The notes under the pieces were generated by a model, which ran no database searches, was not told the origin of the DNA, and saw only the letters and a program-made list of their open reading frames with translations. Made by a program: the position numbers and the translations under genes. Positions 63,001 through 64,000 of a stretch of 64,000 nt of DNA are shown one piece after another; positions within the stretch are counted from its first letter, which is position 1; the number at the start of each line of letters is the position of its first letter. The stretch lies in the NCBI GenBank assembly GCA_013397795.1, contig VZTJ01001769.1, positions 1,509,171 to 1,573,170 of the forward strand. Direction: 5' to 3'. Source of the stretch: Orthonyx spaldingii. Lineage: Eukaryota > Chordata > Aves > Passeriformes > Orthonychidae.

Positions 63001-64000
63001 ACCAGAAATATGTAGATAAATAAAACATCTTCATGAAACATTGCCATATCTAAAAATAGCAATCATTCTGCTTTTCTGCAGAAACTCTTCCATATTTCAC
63101 TTTACTATCCCTATTCTCCTGTAGCCCCCTCTGGAGTCTCTTTCTCTAGCTAAATGGCTTATAACTGTACTATAAATATGGCAGAACTGCAGGGTTGATT
63201 ACCTCCTGCACAGATATATAGTAGAATAGGAATCTGTGTTAGGTACTGGAGGTGTAGATATAATATCTTGATTGTTTCCTAGATTATCGTAATTCTTCAA
63301 GAGAACCAACTAGAGATCAAATGCTTACTGATGAAGGAAGTAGGGAGGCATTGGGATGAAATCTTGTTCCTTTAGAGTCTGCAGAAACATCTACTTTATA
63401 GTTTGAGTTGTGAATTCAACACTGGAAAGGAGAACCCCTCCAGCACATAACTTTGTCAAACTGTGAAAAACATTGTACAGAAAGAAAAAAACCAAACCAG
63501 CTTTCTTAGGTTTATGTGAGATGACAGAAGGGGAACTGGCTTTTGTAGAGATTAAGAGGTACAGAGTACATCTCGAGTTGAATGTACAAAATAGTCTTTA
63601 AGCATTTCTGTTTAACTTCAACAAAATCAATTTGCTTAATAGATTGACGTGACACCCCAGGGAACAACTGAGAGTTCAGCTGGCAGCCTCTGGTTTGGTG
63701 TCACACTAATTGGGAGTGGGGTAACAAGCAGCTGCTAAAGCTCTGTGCTGTACATAGCATGGGGAGGAGTGGAGGCTCTCTAGGTCATGGGGTAGGAATG
63801 CTAACATGGGGCAGAGGCTGGTTCCCCAAACTGACAGGTTGAAGAATGGTAGCAGGACTTGGTTTAAATCAATCTTGAGCAGAGCATTGCTATGCAATCT
63901 GGTCTCTAAAATGCAGTGAACATTTAATACTGATATCACACTTGAAGACATTGTACACATAGTATAAAAAATATCTAATAATTGATGAATCAGAGAACAT
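60056..64000. other. Intronic DNA to the end of the window
   Basis: This is AT-rich sequence. The 117-codon frame at 60284-60637 on the + strand is rich in hydrophobic residues from T-rich DNA and shows no domain I know. A (TTTG)n tract lies near 60437-60455. The part near 63650-63840 is more GC-rich but unassigned. PRKN exon 4 was not found. Confidence 0.55.

Larger units (their letters stand above)
50380..64000 (+). other. PRKN: PRKN intron 3, 5' portion (partial)
   Basis: The stretch begins with the donor GTAATT after exon 3 and splits a codon after its first base (phase 1, as in human). The next exon, which should open with the start of the RING0 (UPD) domain, was not found, so the intron is at least 13.6 kb. 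It holds one assembly gap and three recognisable CR1 copies. In human the corresponding part of PRKN lies in the common fragile site FRA6E. Whether the bird locus is fragile cannot be read from this sequence. Confidence 0.9.

Noticed and set aside
1..64000. CRISPR arrays, bacterial operons, plasmid or phage functions
   Set aside because: Nothing of the kind is present. The sequence has vertebrate intron texture, a spliced PRKN exon and avian retroelements.

Overview
The window is AT-rich vertebrate nuclear DNA from a bird, most likely a passerine, and it is almost entirely intronic. The bird assignment rests on the repeats: several CR1 LINE 3' ends in the avian style, avian-type endogenous-retrovirus LTRs, and one short element joining a tRNA-Ile-like head to a CR1 tail, which is the make-up I know for the passerine SINE TguSINE1. 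No long reading frame, rRNA, functional tRNA, CRISPR array or bacterial-style operon is present.

The only gene part I can identify is one coding exon on the + strand at 50148-50379. It encodes 77 residues plus one base and matches exon 3 of PRKN (PARK2, parkin RBR E3 ubiquitin ligase). Both intron phases (0 and 1) agree with the human exon. Everything left of it (1-50147) is therefore the 3' part of PRKN intron 2. Everything right of it (50380-64000) is the 5' part of intron 3. I found no other PRKN exon here. Introns this long fit PRKN, which is a very large gene in other vertebrates.

Layout: 1-11196 is plain intron. 11197-11445 is an isolated GC-rich block. 12145-12384 is a short antisense solo LTR with a perfect 6-bp target-site duplication (TSD). 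13423-14664 is an antisense solo LTR interrupted by a CR1 fragment at 13768-13955. 24530-25600 is a sense-strand solo LTR of the same family with a perfect 5-bp TSD. 33890-34390 is an unexplained C/T-rich block. 40408-40969 is a third type of solo LTR. 43900-44166 and 46027-46350 are CR1 fragments, and 47530-47660 is the tRNA-Ile/CR1 SINE. After the exon come a CR1 tail (53470-53540), a 61-base run of N (53089-53149), a CR1 fragment (56955-57165) and a 1.45-kb CR1 copy (58601-60055) with pieces of the ORF2 reverse transcriptase.

I see no previously undescribed biological system. The points most worth checking are the divergent, shortened linker in this parkin exon beside a conserved activating element, the two LTRs with intact TSDs, the nested LTR/CR1 insertion, and the two blocks with odd base composition.
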